Part shown: one piece after another, positions 35,137 through 42,464 of the stretch | Layout: each line of letters begins with the position of its first letter | How positions within the stretch are numbered: position 1 is the stretch's first letter | DNA from: an uncultured Clostridium sp. | Lineage (GTDB): Bacteria; Bacillota; Clostridia; Peptostreptococcales; Peptostreptococcaceae | Length of the DNA: 49,293 nt | Assembly: GCA_945931665.1 (NCBI GenBank) | Contig: CAMEPL010000009.1 | Location: forward strand, 1 to 49,293 | Direction of reading: 5' to 3' | Translations under genes and position numbers: made by a program | The notes under the pieces: model-generated | Told to the model about the DNA's origin: nothing | Databases searched by the model: none | Seen by the model: only the letters and a program-made list of their open reading frames with translations

Positions 35137-35391
35137 ATGAAAAGAGTTGCAGTCATCAGCGCAATACTAGAAGAACCTGATATATGCCAACAACAATTTA
35201 ATCAAATTCTCTCTAAATATAAAAATATCATTAGAGGTAGAATGGGTATACCTTGTGAGGTTGAAAATATATCAGTTATCAGTATTGTAGTTGTAGGGGA
35301 ATTAGATCTAATCAATAGTTTAACTGGTAAGCTTGGTAAAATCCCTTCTGTTCTTGTTAAAACAAGCATTTCCAAAAAAGAAGTTGAATAA
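35137..35391 (+). CDS. TM1266-type iron-only hydrogenase system regulator
   Basis: An 84-residue ACT-like small protein. KRVAVISAILEEPDICQQQFNQIL, IIRGRMGIPC and SVISIVVVGELDLINSLTGKLGKIPSVLVKTSISK follow the TM1266 family closely. These proteins are usually encoded with [FeFe]-hydrogenase maturases (HydE/F/G); none are in this window, so the gene is orphaned here. TTAGGAGGAG precedes the ATG; a hairpin terminator follows. Confidence 0.85.
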   Translation: MKRVAVISAILEEPDICQQQFNQILSKYKNIIRGRMGIPCEVENISVISIVVVGELDLINSLTGKLGKIPSVLVKTSISKKEVE

Positions 35392-35398
35392 TTCAAGC

Positions 35399-35430
35399 TA
35401 AAAAAACCTTCAAATGAAGATTTTTTTATA
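35399..35430 (+). terminator. Terminator after the TM1266-type gene
   Basis: Short stem CTTC-AAAT-GAAG flanked by A6 and T7 (35400-35428). Confidence 0.6.
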
Positions 35431-35541
35431 ATTTATCAAATTAAATATATATTGTAATTTCGCCATTTCCAAACATTTATTTTTCTAACAATTATCATAA
35501 TTTTTTATATATTGCTAATATTTAACATTTTTATTGTGTTT

Positions 35542-35568
35542 TTGACTTAAAATATAGTATGATATAAA
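35542..35568 (+). promoter_or_regulatory. Promoter of the G9-tract gene
   Basis: TTGACT (35542-35547), 15-nt spacer, TATAAA (35563-35568) with TG at the extended -10 position. The spacer is short but the hexamers are good. Confidence 0.5.
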
Positions 35569-35584
35569 AAAGGGATATAGTATA

Positions 35585-35593
35585 GGGGGGGGG
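35585..35593 (+). repeat. G9 homopolymer acting as ribosome-binding site
   Basis: Nine consecutive G residues, 7 nt before the ATG at 35601, in a strongly AT-rich leader. It is the only purine-rich Shine-Dalgarno candidate for the gene. Poly-G tracts of this length are prone to slippage. Confidence 0.8.
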
Positions 35594-35600
35594 CAACAAG

Positions 35601-36164
35601 ATGAGAAATTCTAATGCAAATAATACAATACTCTTTAGTGAAAAGAAAAAAGAGTTGGAAAACAGTAAAGATATTCATAATTTCCATGACAATAAAGCAA
35701 TAAAAGAAAAAAATGCTGAAATTATTTCATTTTCATCTTATAAGCGATTAAAGTTCAAGAAAAATCATTTTAAAAAAGAAGGCCATGTGAACATGGATAA
35801 AAATAAACTAAAAAATAAAATCTTTTTGATAGTAATTATAGCTTTATTTTTATTAATATTTGTTACTACATTTATAAAACAAAATTCACATAGTGAAGTT
35901 CCTTCTAATACTTTTGTAGCTCAAAGTTCTGAAATAAATAAATCTGATAGTTCAGCTTATAAAGCAATTGTAAAAAGGGTTGTAGGAAAATATACTAATA
36001 CTAGTTATAATATATCTGTTTCTGAACTACATCAAAATGGAAACTTAGTATATGCTCAAGGCTATTTTAATGTTCCGAATGAAGGCAAAGTAAATTATGA
36101 TTTAATTTTAGAAAATAGTTCTCCAACATCTTTAAGAATCAATGGGAATGAATATATAAAATAA
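35601..36164 (+). CDS. Single-span membrane protein, unknown
   Basis: A 187-residue protein with a charged cytosolic N-terminus (1-72), one span (KIFLIVIIALFLLIFVTTF, 73-91) and an outside domain (about 110-187: AYKAIVKRVVGKYTNTSYNISVSELHQNGNLVYAQGYFNV ...) that looks like a small beta domain. I do not know the family. The start at 35601 uses the G9 tract; an internal start at MDKNK (residue 65) has a weak GAAGG upstream and would leave only the anchor and outer domain. Confidence 0.7.
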   Translation: MRNSNANNTILFSEKKKELENSKDIHNFHDNKAIKEKNAEIISFSSYKRLKFKKNHFKKEGHVNMDKNKLKNKIFLIVIIALFLLIFVTTFIKQNSHSEVPSNTFVAQSSEINKSDSSAYKAIVKRVVGKYTNTSYNISVSELHQNGNLVYAQGYFNVPNEGKVNYDLILENSSPTSLRINGNEYIK

Positions 36165-36177
36165 AATTTACTTATAA

Positions 36178-36218
36178 TAAAAAAAGAGAAATGAAAAACT
36201 TCATTTCTCTTTTTTATT
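36178..36218. terminator. Bidirectional terminator
   Basis: Perfect 14-bp stem AAAAAGAGAAATGA (36181-36194) / TCATTTCTCTTTTT (36201-36214). It serves the + gene and the convergent 11-residue-repeat gene. Confidence 0.85.
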
Positions 36219-36244
36219 TCTAATAAGTTACTTTAATATTAAAT

Positions 36245-36454
36245 TTATTTTTTAACATTGTCCTTTACTGCTTTTCCTACATTTTTACCTGTTTTAATAG
36301 TTTCTTTAGCAACAGAACCTACCCCACCAATTACATCTTTTCCAATAGTTCCTACTCCATTTATTAATTCCTTGCCTATAGAACCTACTCCATTTATTAA
36401 TTCCTTACCTGCATCTGTTACAGGCTTTGTAATTTTCTTACTCATAATATACAC
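36245..36454 (-). CDS. Miniprotein of 11-residue repeats
   Basis: A 66-69 residue basic protein made almost wholly of 11-residue repeats: GKELINGVGSI, GKELINGVGTI, GKDVIGGVGSV, AKETIKTGKNV, GKAVKDNVKK. The phase gives an amphipathic 11/3 helix, as in LEA-type, apolipoprotein and synuclein sequences, so membrane-surface association is a fair guess. No signal peptide. Start uncertain: a GTG 4 nt after AGGAG (36454) or the ATG three codons on, 13 nt after it. Confidence 0.65.
   Translation of the reverse strand: MYIMSKKITKPVTDAGKELINGVGSIGKELINGVGTIGKDVIGGVGSVAKETIKTGKNVGKAVKDNVKK
36318..36409. repeat. 33-bp coding tandem repeat
   Basis: Three units with a 33-bp period (36318, 36351, 36384). 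The last two share 25 of 26 bases in CCTACTCCATTTATTAATTC plus six, so the duplication is recent at DNA level. Confidence 0.8.
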
Positions 36455-36537
36455 TCAACTCCTATGATTATAAAATCTAAAGTATTTTTAATATATTATG
36501 ATTGTTATTTAAGTTTAGTTACTAAATTTGCGACAAA

Positions 36538-37467
36538 TTATAACATTTCAATAGCTTTGTCTAAATTTATTATATTTTTTTCATATAGGCCATATCCCAT
36601 AAAAGATGATGTTGCTATTTTTACATCTATATTTTTAGACATTTCTTCATATTCTTTTGAAGATTTTATTTCTATTAATATATTTTTTAAATTTTGATTT
36701 TCATTACTTTGGTTTCCAAATATATAAACTATTTCAATCTTATCTGAAAAATCAATTTTTAATTCTTTATATGGATACAAAAGACCTAACATAGTTTTTA
36801 CTTTATATATTTCGATTAAATCTTCTTTTAAAGTATTTAAATTATGTTCATTTTTCAAGAAATTAGCCATATTCTTTAGATCACTTATAATTTCTTTAGA
36901 TGTTTTTAAATTTTTATCTCCGTAATACATTTTAAATAAAGCTAAATCTAAGTTATTGGTATTATCATTGTCAACTGCCCATTTAACACCAATCATATCA
37001 AATAAATAATTATTTGAACTTCCTCTATATTCTATGTCACCTATAAAATAATCACTTTCTTTACCTATGAGACCATAATTATTTTCTTTAGCGACAATAT
37101 GTTTATACTCTCTTTCGCCTCCATCTGGCATCTCTATTTTCATCCATAAATCCATTTGTTGTTTTATTTTAGGTATATACTCTATTAATTTATTTGCCTT
37201 AGATAAGTTGTTAATTCCAGATATACATTCAACTACTACACTTTGACTGTTTTCTGTTTTTATGTAATTCTTATCAAAATAACCATTATATATATTTTCT
37301 CCTACTTCTTTTACTTTTAACAGGCTGCCTCCTCTATAATAGATATTTATACAGTCCTTTCTAATCTCCATCGCTAAAGTTGTATCTGATTTTACGTATT
37401 TTAAGATATTTCTTAAAATTCCATCTTCTAAATCATTAATAAAATTATTTGATATTATCCTTTCCAT
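36538..37467 (-). CDS. Unknown protein, possible PD-(D/E)XK nuclease fold
   Basis: A 309-residue soluble protein preceded by AAGGGGTGA. Two stretches look conserved: EIRKDCINIYYRGGSLLKV (34-52) and GDIEYRG ... YLFDMIGVKW (143-164). The second resembles a PD-(D/E)XK core (D144/E146, then a strand carrying D157 and K162), but this is pattern recognition only. The C-terminal third is helical and charged with a second strand pair (IEIVYIFGNQ). No membrane span; monocistronic. Confidence 0.55.
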   Translation of the reverse strand: MERIISNNFINDLEDGILRNILKYVKSDTTLAMEIRKDCINIYYRGGSLLKVKEVGENIYNGYFDKNYIKTENSQSVVVECISGINNLSKANKLIEYIPKIKQQMDLWMKIEMPDGGEREYKHIVAKENNYGLIGKESDYFIGDIEYRGSSNNYLFDMIGVKWAVDNDNTNNLDLALFKMYYGDKNLKTSKEIISDLKNMANFLKNEHNLNTLKEDLIEIYKVKTMLGLLYPYKELKIDFSDKIEIVYIFGNQSNENQNLKNILIEIKSSKEYEEMSKNIDVKIATSSFMGYGLYEKNIINLDKAIEML

Positions 37468-37770
37468 AAAATCACCCCTTCATATAATGCATTGGAAAAA
37501 GTATTACAATAGTGTAATTAAGATATAAGTTAGCTATTGTATAAAATAATTACTACAAAGACAAAAATATATTTATAGCTCATATTCTAAGCTATAAATA
37601 TATTTTATCACAATTTACTAATTTTATTTCACTACAACCAAAAAATCTTCATTCTAAAGATTTTTCAAAGAAGTATATTTTTTAAGTCGAAATTTAAAAA
37701 CAAATTTAATTTAATATGAATAAAAAAAGTACACCGAAAGGTGCACTTTTTATTTATATTAACGATTGAA
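37468..37770. other. Intergenic region with hairpins and a terminator
   Basis: No gene seen. It holds the promoter region of the gene at 37467, a perfect 17-bp AT stem (37564-37580 with 37590-37606), a 9-bp hairpin AAAAATCTT / AAGATTTTT near 37645-37669, and the terminator of the SH3/3D gene. Confidence 0.6.
37721..37755 (-). terminator. Terminator of the SH3/3D cell-wall gene
   Basis: AAAAAGTACACC-GAAA-GGTGCACTTTTT: stem of 12 bp with one mispair and a GAAA loop, then T-run on the minus strand. Confidence 0.8.
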
Positions 37771-38829
37771 TTATCCTAATATTTGTATTGTTATGTTTCT
37801 AGATCCCCAACTATAACATTGAGATAAAGTTGGCATATATATATCTATTATGTTTCCTTTTATTCCTCCACCACAATCTTCTGCTACGAATACTTTGTCT
37901 AACTCTTTTATATATACTTTTGATCTATATGGTATTACTTTTGGGTCAACTGCTATAACGCCATATCTAACTGGTGTTCCTAATGCTGTCATAGTACCAC
38001 CTGTATAAGCTACTGCTCTAACGTTTAATGTTCTCTTAACAGTATATCCATTTACTGTACTTGAACTTCCTGTTGAAGTTGAACTTGATGTTGCCCCAGT
38101 TGATACATATGATTTACTAACCCATCCGTATCCACCATTGTAGCTTATTTTATACCATCCATTGCTTTCTGCATATATAGAAACTTTTTTACCTTGAGTT
38201 ACTGTTCCTATTTTGCTATATGATGTTGAAGCTCCACTTCTAACGTTTAATGAACTAGTTGTTACTGTTCCTGTTTTTATAACAGTTTGTGTAGTTCCTG
38301 TTGAAGTTGATCCTGATGTTGCTCCTCCTGTTGAAGCAGAAGTAGTTGATACATATTTTCCACTAACCCATCCATGGCCTCCATTGAAGCTTATTTTATG
38401 CCATCCATTTTGAGTATCTTTTATTTCAACTGTTCTTCCTTTGCTTACTGTTCCTAAAACTTTATGTGATGTTGAAGCTCCACTTCTAACATTTAATGAA
38501 TTAGCTGTTATTGTTCCTTTTTTAGTACTTTGTGCAGTTGAAGTTGATGACCCTGTTGAAGTAGTAGATGAGATATATTTTCCACTAACCCATCCATTAT
38601 TTCCATTGAAGTTTATTTGGTGCCATCCATTTTGAGTATCTTTTATTTCAACTGTTTTTCCTTTGCTTACTGTTCCTAAAATTTTATGTGATGTTGAAGC
38701 TCCACTTCTAACGTTTAATGAATTAGCTGTTACAGTTCCGCAACTTGCTGCACTAACAGGAGTTGTTACTCCTAACGCAGTCATTACTGCTCCTATAATC
38801 GCTGTAGTTTTAACAAATTTCTTTAACAT
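37771..38829 (-). CDS. Secreted cell-wall protein with three SH3 domains and a 3D catalytic domain
   Basis: A 352-residue exported enzyme. Signal peptide MLKKFVKTTAIIGAVMTALG ... PVSA. Three bacterial SH3 domains follow (about 31-88, 104-163, 186-244), each with ANSLNVRSGASTS and NGWVSGKY motifs and joined by Ser/Thr/Gly linkers. The C-terminal 3D domain (about 270-352) has its three Asp in AVDPKVIPY, VAEDCGG and IIDIYM, as in MltA/RpfB-like lytic transglycosylases. Predicted to bind and cut peptidoglycan. SH3 repeats 1 and 2 are nearly identical, suggesting recent duplication. WalR-like boxes lie upstream. Confidence 0.9.
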   Translation of the reverse strand: MLKKFVKTTAIIGAVMTALGVTTPVSAASCGTVTANSLNVRSGASTSHKILGTVSKGKTVEIKDTQNGWHQINFNGNNGWVSGKYISSTTSTGSSTSTAQSTKKGTITANSLNVRSGASTSHKVLGTVSKGRTVEIKDTQNGWHKISFNGGHGWVSGKYVSTTSASTGGATSGSTSTGTTQTVIKTGTVTTSSLNVRSGASTSYSKIGTVTQGKKVSIYAESNGWYKISYNGGYGWVSKSYVSTGATSSSTSTGSSSTVNGYTVKRTLNVRAVAYTGGTMTALGTPVRYGVIAVDPKVIPYRSKVYIKELDKVFVAEDCGGGIKGNIIDIYMPTLSQCYSWGSRNITIQILG

Positions 38830-38981
38830 AAATTATTTTCCCCCTAAATTCTTTTTTATTAAGAAAATCTTTATTATAAATACTTTTTATTATAAATAAT
38901 TTTGATTTCCTTAAAACTTGTTTAAGTAATTTCTATATTTTAAAATTTCTGTTGTTTTCTTCCTGATGATATATATATCAT

Positions 38982-38998
38982 ATTACATTTTCGTAACT
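38982..38998 (-). promoter_or_regulatory. WalR-like box 1
   Basis: Minus strand AGTTAC-5 nt-TGTAAT, 11 of 12 to TGTWAH-N5-TGTWAH, directly upstream of a -10-like TATATA run. Confidence 0.45.
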
Positions 38999-39022
38999 TT
39001 TAAAACCCTTTTTTTTAAAAAA

Positions 39023-39039
39023 GTTACATTGTTGTTACT
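39023..39039 (-). promoter_or_regulatory. WalR-like box 2
   Basis: Minus strand AGTAAC-5 nt-TGTAAC, 11 of 12 to the WalR consensus, 41 bp (about four helical turns) upstream of box 1 and in the same orientation. Confidence 0.45.
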
Positions 39040-39113
39040 TTTTCAATTTATGTATTTATATTTATTTTTTGGTAAAACTCAGTGATTTCAACGCTTTTAA
39101 TATTTTTAGAATT

Positions 39114-39142
39114 TGTAATTTTTTTGTAATTTTTTTTGTAAA
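39114..39142 (+). promoter_or_regulatory. WalR-like box 3
   Basis: Plus strand TGTAAT-5 nt-TGTAAT, a perfect match, followed 6 nt later by TGTAAA. It is in T-rich sequence, so chance occurrence is more likely than for the other boxes. Confidence 0.4.
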
Positions 39143-39212
39143 ATTTTTTTTACTTTTTGATTGTTTTTACTTTCTAATGCTAAATTTATATTAAAATCCA
39201 GAAATTTTATAA

Positions 39213-40259
39213 CTAAATTCCCTCTATAAGAACTGTCATTATTCCACCACAAACCATTCCTTCTTCTTCTGCAACTTCACCAGTCATATCTATAGTCTCT
39301 ATTTTAAAATTTTTACTCCCTGCTATAAGTGCTGCATCTTTTATAATTTTAGCTTCGGCACATCCACCACCGATTGTCCCGATTATATTTCCAGTATCAT
39401 ACACTATCATCTTACTCCCTGATTTTCTAGGTGTAGATCCCTTTGTAGATATTACAGTCACAAGGCTTATTTTTTCGCTATCAGATTTTGCTAAAGCTTC
39501 TAGTACGTCTTTATTTAATTCGCAAGAGTTGTTCACTTTAATTTTTTCATTTTTTAAAGCTAATTTTCCTATTCTCTTAACGCTTATCAATTCTGCAAGT
39601 ATTGATATTGCTATTTCTTCAGGTGTTACAGCACCTATATTAAGTCCAATTGGAGAATATATACTCTCTATTTTTTCTTTTGAATATCCGTCTTCTATGA
39701 GTTCTTCTTTCATAATTTTGACTCTTCTTTTTGAGCCAATCATTCCGATATAATTTAATCCATCTAAAGGTAATATTTTTTCTAAGCAGAACTTATCGTG
39801 TTTATGTCCTCGTGTCACTATTACAACATAGTCCTCTTTATGTATATCTAAAATTTGAAATGCATTTTCAAATGTATTACATATTACAGCAATATCTTCT
39901 CCAAATTTTTCTCTATTAGCAAAATACGGTCTATCATCTACTACGGTTACATTAAATCCTACTTTTGATGCAAAATGACATAAATGATATCCAACATGAC
40001 CTGCTCCAAATACAATAAGTCTGTGTTCTCTTTTAAATACTTCTGCCAATACATTTTCATTTTCGTCAATTTTTATGTTTGCAATTAGATTTTTTTCTAT
40101 TGCTTTGTTTACATATTCTAGATTTTCTCCATCTAATTCATCTAATTTATATAGATTTTTTTCTACTTTTTTCGTTTCCAAATTATATTTTGTTATAAGC
40201 GCTACTTCTTCACCCTTATCTAAATCTTCCAATAATGTTTTATATACTTGTCCGCTCAT
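39213..40259 (-). CDS. XdhC/CoxI family molybdenum hydroxylase maturation protein
   Basis: About 348 residues. XdhC proteins bind sulfurated molybdenum cofactor and load it into xanthine dehydrogenase. The middle Rossmann domain (HRLIVFGAGHVGYHLCHFASKVGFNVTVVDDR) and the XdhC part (SLVTVISTKGSTPRKSGSKMIVYDTG ... GGGCAEAKI) are present, but the GSTPR module lies after the Rossmann domain, in contrast to the common order. ATG 40259 follows AAAAGGTGAG; the in-frame ATG at 40340 is inside yqeB. Last gene of the dehydrogenase operon. Confidence 0.88.
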   Translation of the reverse strand: MSGQVYKTLLEDLDKGEEVALITKYNLETKKVEKNLYKLDELDGENLEYVNKAIEKNLIANIKIDENENVLAEVFKREHRLIVFGAGHVGYHLCHFASKVGFNVTVVDDRPYFANREKFGEDIAVICNTFENAFQILDIHKEDYVVIVTRGHKHDKFCLEKILPLDGLNYIGMIGSKRRVKIMKEELIEDGYSKEKIESIYSPIGLNIGAVTPEEIAISILAELISVKRIGKLALKNEKIKVNNSCELNKDVLEALAKSDSEKISLVTVISTKGSTPRKSGSKMIVYDTGNIIGTIGGGCAEAKIIKDAALIAGSKNFKIETIDMTGEVAEEEGMVCGGIMTVLIEGI

Positions 40260-40270
40260 TTTCTCACCTT

Positions 40271-41083
40271 TTAAAATATTTTTATATTTTTTGTAGAACA
40301 CATATTTAGTAATGCTTCTAAAGTTCCTCCTGCTATACATCTTGCTTTATCCGATATTTTGTAACAGTTTTGAAGTTCTTCTTTTCTTGGGTCTATATCT
40401 GCAATTTTAAGGCCTTTTTTAACATATGTTTTATCATAAATTATCCCTCTTAAAATTCCACTTAAAGACGCATATACATTTTCATTTCCAACAGTCGCTA
40501 TAATTTGATTTTGTTCTACATAATCTCCAATCTCGCTTATGTTATTTATAATACCTTCACATGGTGAATGTATTACTCTCTCTTTTGAATATCCTTTTAT
40601 TTCACCTGGTATTCCTGTATTTTTTGCTGCAAATCCTTCATATATAATTCGTCCTAAATTATGTCCTCTTTTTGTTTCGATTACTGCATGTACATCTTTT
40701 CCAGCTTCAAATCCAGGACCTAGTGCAATTGTAATAGGTGCCATATCTATACTTGTACCTATATTTTTTTTTGCTATTATAGCATCTATCACAGCAACCG
40801 GTTTTATATCTTTTATAATTTCACATTTTTCATCTATTATTAAAGGAATATCTCCATCCTCTAAAATCTGATATATTTCTTCTATATTATATGCTAATCT
40901 ACATTTTACGTCCTCAACAACCATCTCATTTTCAAATACTGCATTACAAAACGATACAGTTCTCCTTATTGCTGTTGGATGTTCGCATTCTAATACTACT
41001 ACCTTTATATTGCATCTATGTAATTTATGAATAACTCCTGTCGCTAAATCTCCGCCACCACGAACTACTACTATATTATCCAT
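40271..41083 (-). CDS. yqeB: YqeB (EF2563 family), selenium-dependent molybdenum hydroxylase protein
   Basis: A 270-residue protein with an N-terminal nucleotide-binding look (VVVRGGGDLATGVIHKLHRCNIKVVVLECEHPTAIRR) and DAIIAKKNIGTSIDMAPITIALGPGFEAGKDVHAVIETKRGHNLGRIIYEG, typical of the EF2563 family. The C-terminus resembles a biotinyl-like barrel. This family tracks with SelD-dependent labile selenium in molybdenum hydroxylases, so the dehydrogenase here is predicted to need a selenium-containing cofactor. Confidence 0.9.
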   Translation of the reverse strand: MDNIVVVRGGGDLATGVIHKLHRCNIKVVVLECEHPTAIRRTVSFCNAVFENEMVVEDVKCRLAYNIEEIYQILEDGDIPLIIDEKCEIIKDIKPVAVIDAIIAKKNIGTSIDMAPITIALGPGFEAGKDVHAVIETKRGHNLGRIIYEGFAAKNTGIPGEIKGYSKERVIHSPCEGIINNISEIGDYVEQNQIIATVGNENVYASLSGILRGIIYDKTYVKKGLKIADIDPRKEELQNCYKISDKARCIAGGTLEALLNMCSTKNIKIF

Positions 41084-41130
41084 AATTATTTCCTCTCCTA
41101 TATTGCTATATATATTTATTTTTCACCAAT

Positions 41131-41871
41131 TTATATTTTATAACTTGTAAAAATGACATCTATATCTAATTTAAAGCATAATTCAGCTATTTTCTTACAT
41201 TTATCTAGATATTCTTTTTTATCTACTTTATTTATTATTACTTTATACTTACAATTTACATCTTTTTTAAGCCCATTTTGGCTTTTTATTATCTTAACTA
41301 AATCAAATATATCTATTTTTTCTTTTAAATCCTTTTGAAGTAATTTAGATACTAATTCAGGTCTGTGACAAATCTCTTGAATTTCCTTATCTAAACTATC
41401 AAATCCAATAAGTCCTATTACTAAATCTGTTTCTTCTATTATTACGGGCTCATTATCTTTAGGTACTTTAAGAGGTAATTGTTTTGAACCATCACCTTCT
41501 ATTAATAAAAAATCTGTAATTGAAATTAAACTTTTGAGAAATTTAATATCTAAGCTCTTTACTTTATGTTCGCTCTCTTTTTTTCCTATTTTTATTAAAT
41601 TATTTTTTTGCAAAATTTTTTTGAGGTTTTTTATTTTAAAACCATCTTCCATCACCAAAAAATCTTTATCTAATTTCATATGTGTAGTTGTTGTTATAAT
41701 TACATTTTTGTTTAACTTCGACAATTCATTTCCAAGTTCAAAAATTGTACTAGTTTTTCCACCTGCCCCAACTACGGTTATCACTTTATCTTTTTTCAAA
41801 TCTATATCTAATGCTTCTATTAAATCGCTTTCTTCTACTATATTTTCATTTTTATAAGAGTAAATTTTCAT
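41131..41871 (-). CDS. yqeC: YqeC, putative selenium cofactor biosynthesis protein
   Basis: About 246 residues. A P-loop-like GAGGKTSTIFELGNEL and ITTTTHMKLD near the N-terminus, LLIEGDGSKQLPLKVPKDNEPVI in the middle and the C-terminal VIINKVDK match YqeC, another marker of selenium-dependent molybdenum hydroxylases. ATG 41871 (MKIYSY) follows AAGGTGA; the ATG at 41880 overlaps that site. It sits between mocA and yqeB. Confidence 0.88.
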   Translation of the reverse strand: MKIYSYKNENIVEESDLIEALDIDLKKDKVITVVGAGGKTSTIFELGNELSKLNKNVIITTTTHMKLDKDFLVMEDGFKIKNLKKILQKNNLIKIGKKESEHKVKSLDIKFLKSLISITDFLLIEGDGSKQLPLKVPKDNEPVIIEETDLVIGLIGFDSLDKEIQEICHRPELVSKLLQKDLKEKIDIFDLVKIIKSQNGLKKDVNCKYKVIINKVDKKEYLDKCKKIAELCFKLDIDVIFTSYKI

Positions 41872-41883
41872 AAAAATCACCTT

Positions 41884-42462
41884 TTATTTATCTTCTAACT
41901 GACTTTTAAAATCTATATCAATAAGTTCCTTCTTATCTAAAACTTCAAATACAAATAAATCATCTCTATTTTCTAAAAGTATCTTTTTGCCACCTTTATC
42001 TCCATCTAGTTTTAATAATTCTTTTTTGTATTTATTTGTGAAAATAGTTGGATTTAATAAAATACCGTCATTGCTTACAGCCCCTAGATTTTTTTCACTT
42101 TCAATAAATTCATTTATAAACTTATCTATTGTATCCTTTTTAATATAAGGTTGATCACATACTATAAACATATACGCATTATTAAGAGAATTTGAAACTC
42201 CCAGCTTTACAGACTGGGAAATTCCAAATTCACTATTGTTATTTTTAACTACTTTTATATCTTTATTTTTTAAATCATTTATTATTTTGTCATATTTTGT
42301 GACAAATATTATTTCATCTACATTTTGATTGCTTTTTTTTAAGTCTATAAGTTTATCTACCGTATATAAGTACATAGGTTTTTTATCTATTTTATGTAGC
42401 AATTTATTTCCGTTAAATCGTTTACTATTTCCAGATGCCAAAACTATTATACTTAGCTTCAA
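41884..42462 (-). CDS. MocA-like molybdenum cofactor nucleotidyltransferase
   Basis: A 192-residue NTP-transferase of the MobA-like fold, predicted to add CMP (or another nucleotide) to molybdopterin for the dehydrogenase. IVLASGNSKRFNGNKLLHKIDKKPM is the nucleotide-binding loop (usually LAAGxSxRMG, here the Ala-Ala-Gly is Ala-Ser-Gly); IVCDQPYI carries the metal Asp; LDGDKGGKKIL is also typical. It starts 2 nt after the large subunit gene. Confidence 0.85.
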   Translation of the reverse strand: MKLSIIVLASGNSKRFNGNKLLHKIDKKPMYLYTVDKLIDLKKSNQNVDEIIFVTKYDKIINDLKNKDIKVVKNNNSEFGISQSVKLGVSNSLNNAYMFIVCDQPYIKKDTIDKFINEFIESEKNLGAVSNDGILLNPTIFTNKYKKELLKLDGDKGGKKILLENRDDLFVFEVLDKKELIDIDFKSQLEDK

Positions 42463-42464
42463 AA

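Larger units (their letters stand above)
38830..39212. other. Long AT-rich regulatory region upstream of the SH3/3D gene
   Basis: About 380 bp without a gene. It contains three WalR-like direct-repeat boxes, a palindromic AT stretch ATGATATATATATCAT (38967-38982 area) with -10-like character, and GGGGG as ribosome-binding site. I looked for a c-di-AMP riboswitch, which often precedes such genes in Firmicutes, and did not recognise one. Confidence 0.5.

Noticed and set aside
37564-37606. 17-bp perfect AT hairpin as a terminator
   Set aside because: No T-run follows on either strand and no gene ends there; kept only as a structural note.
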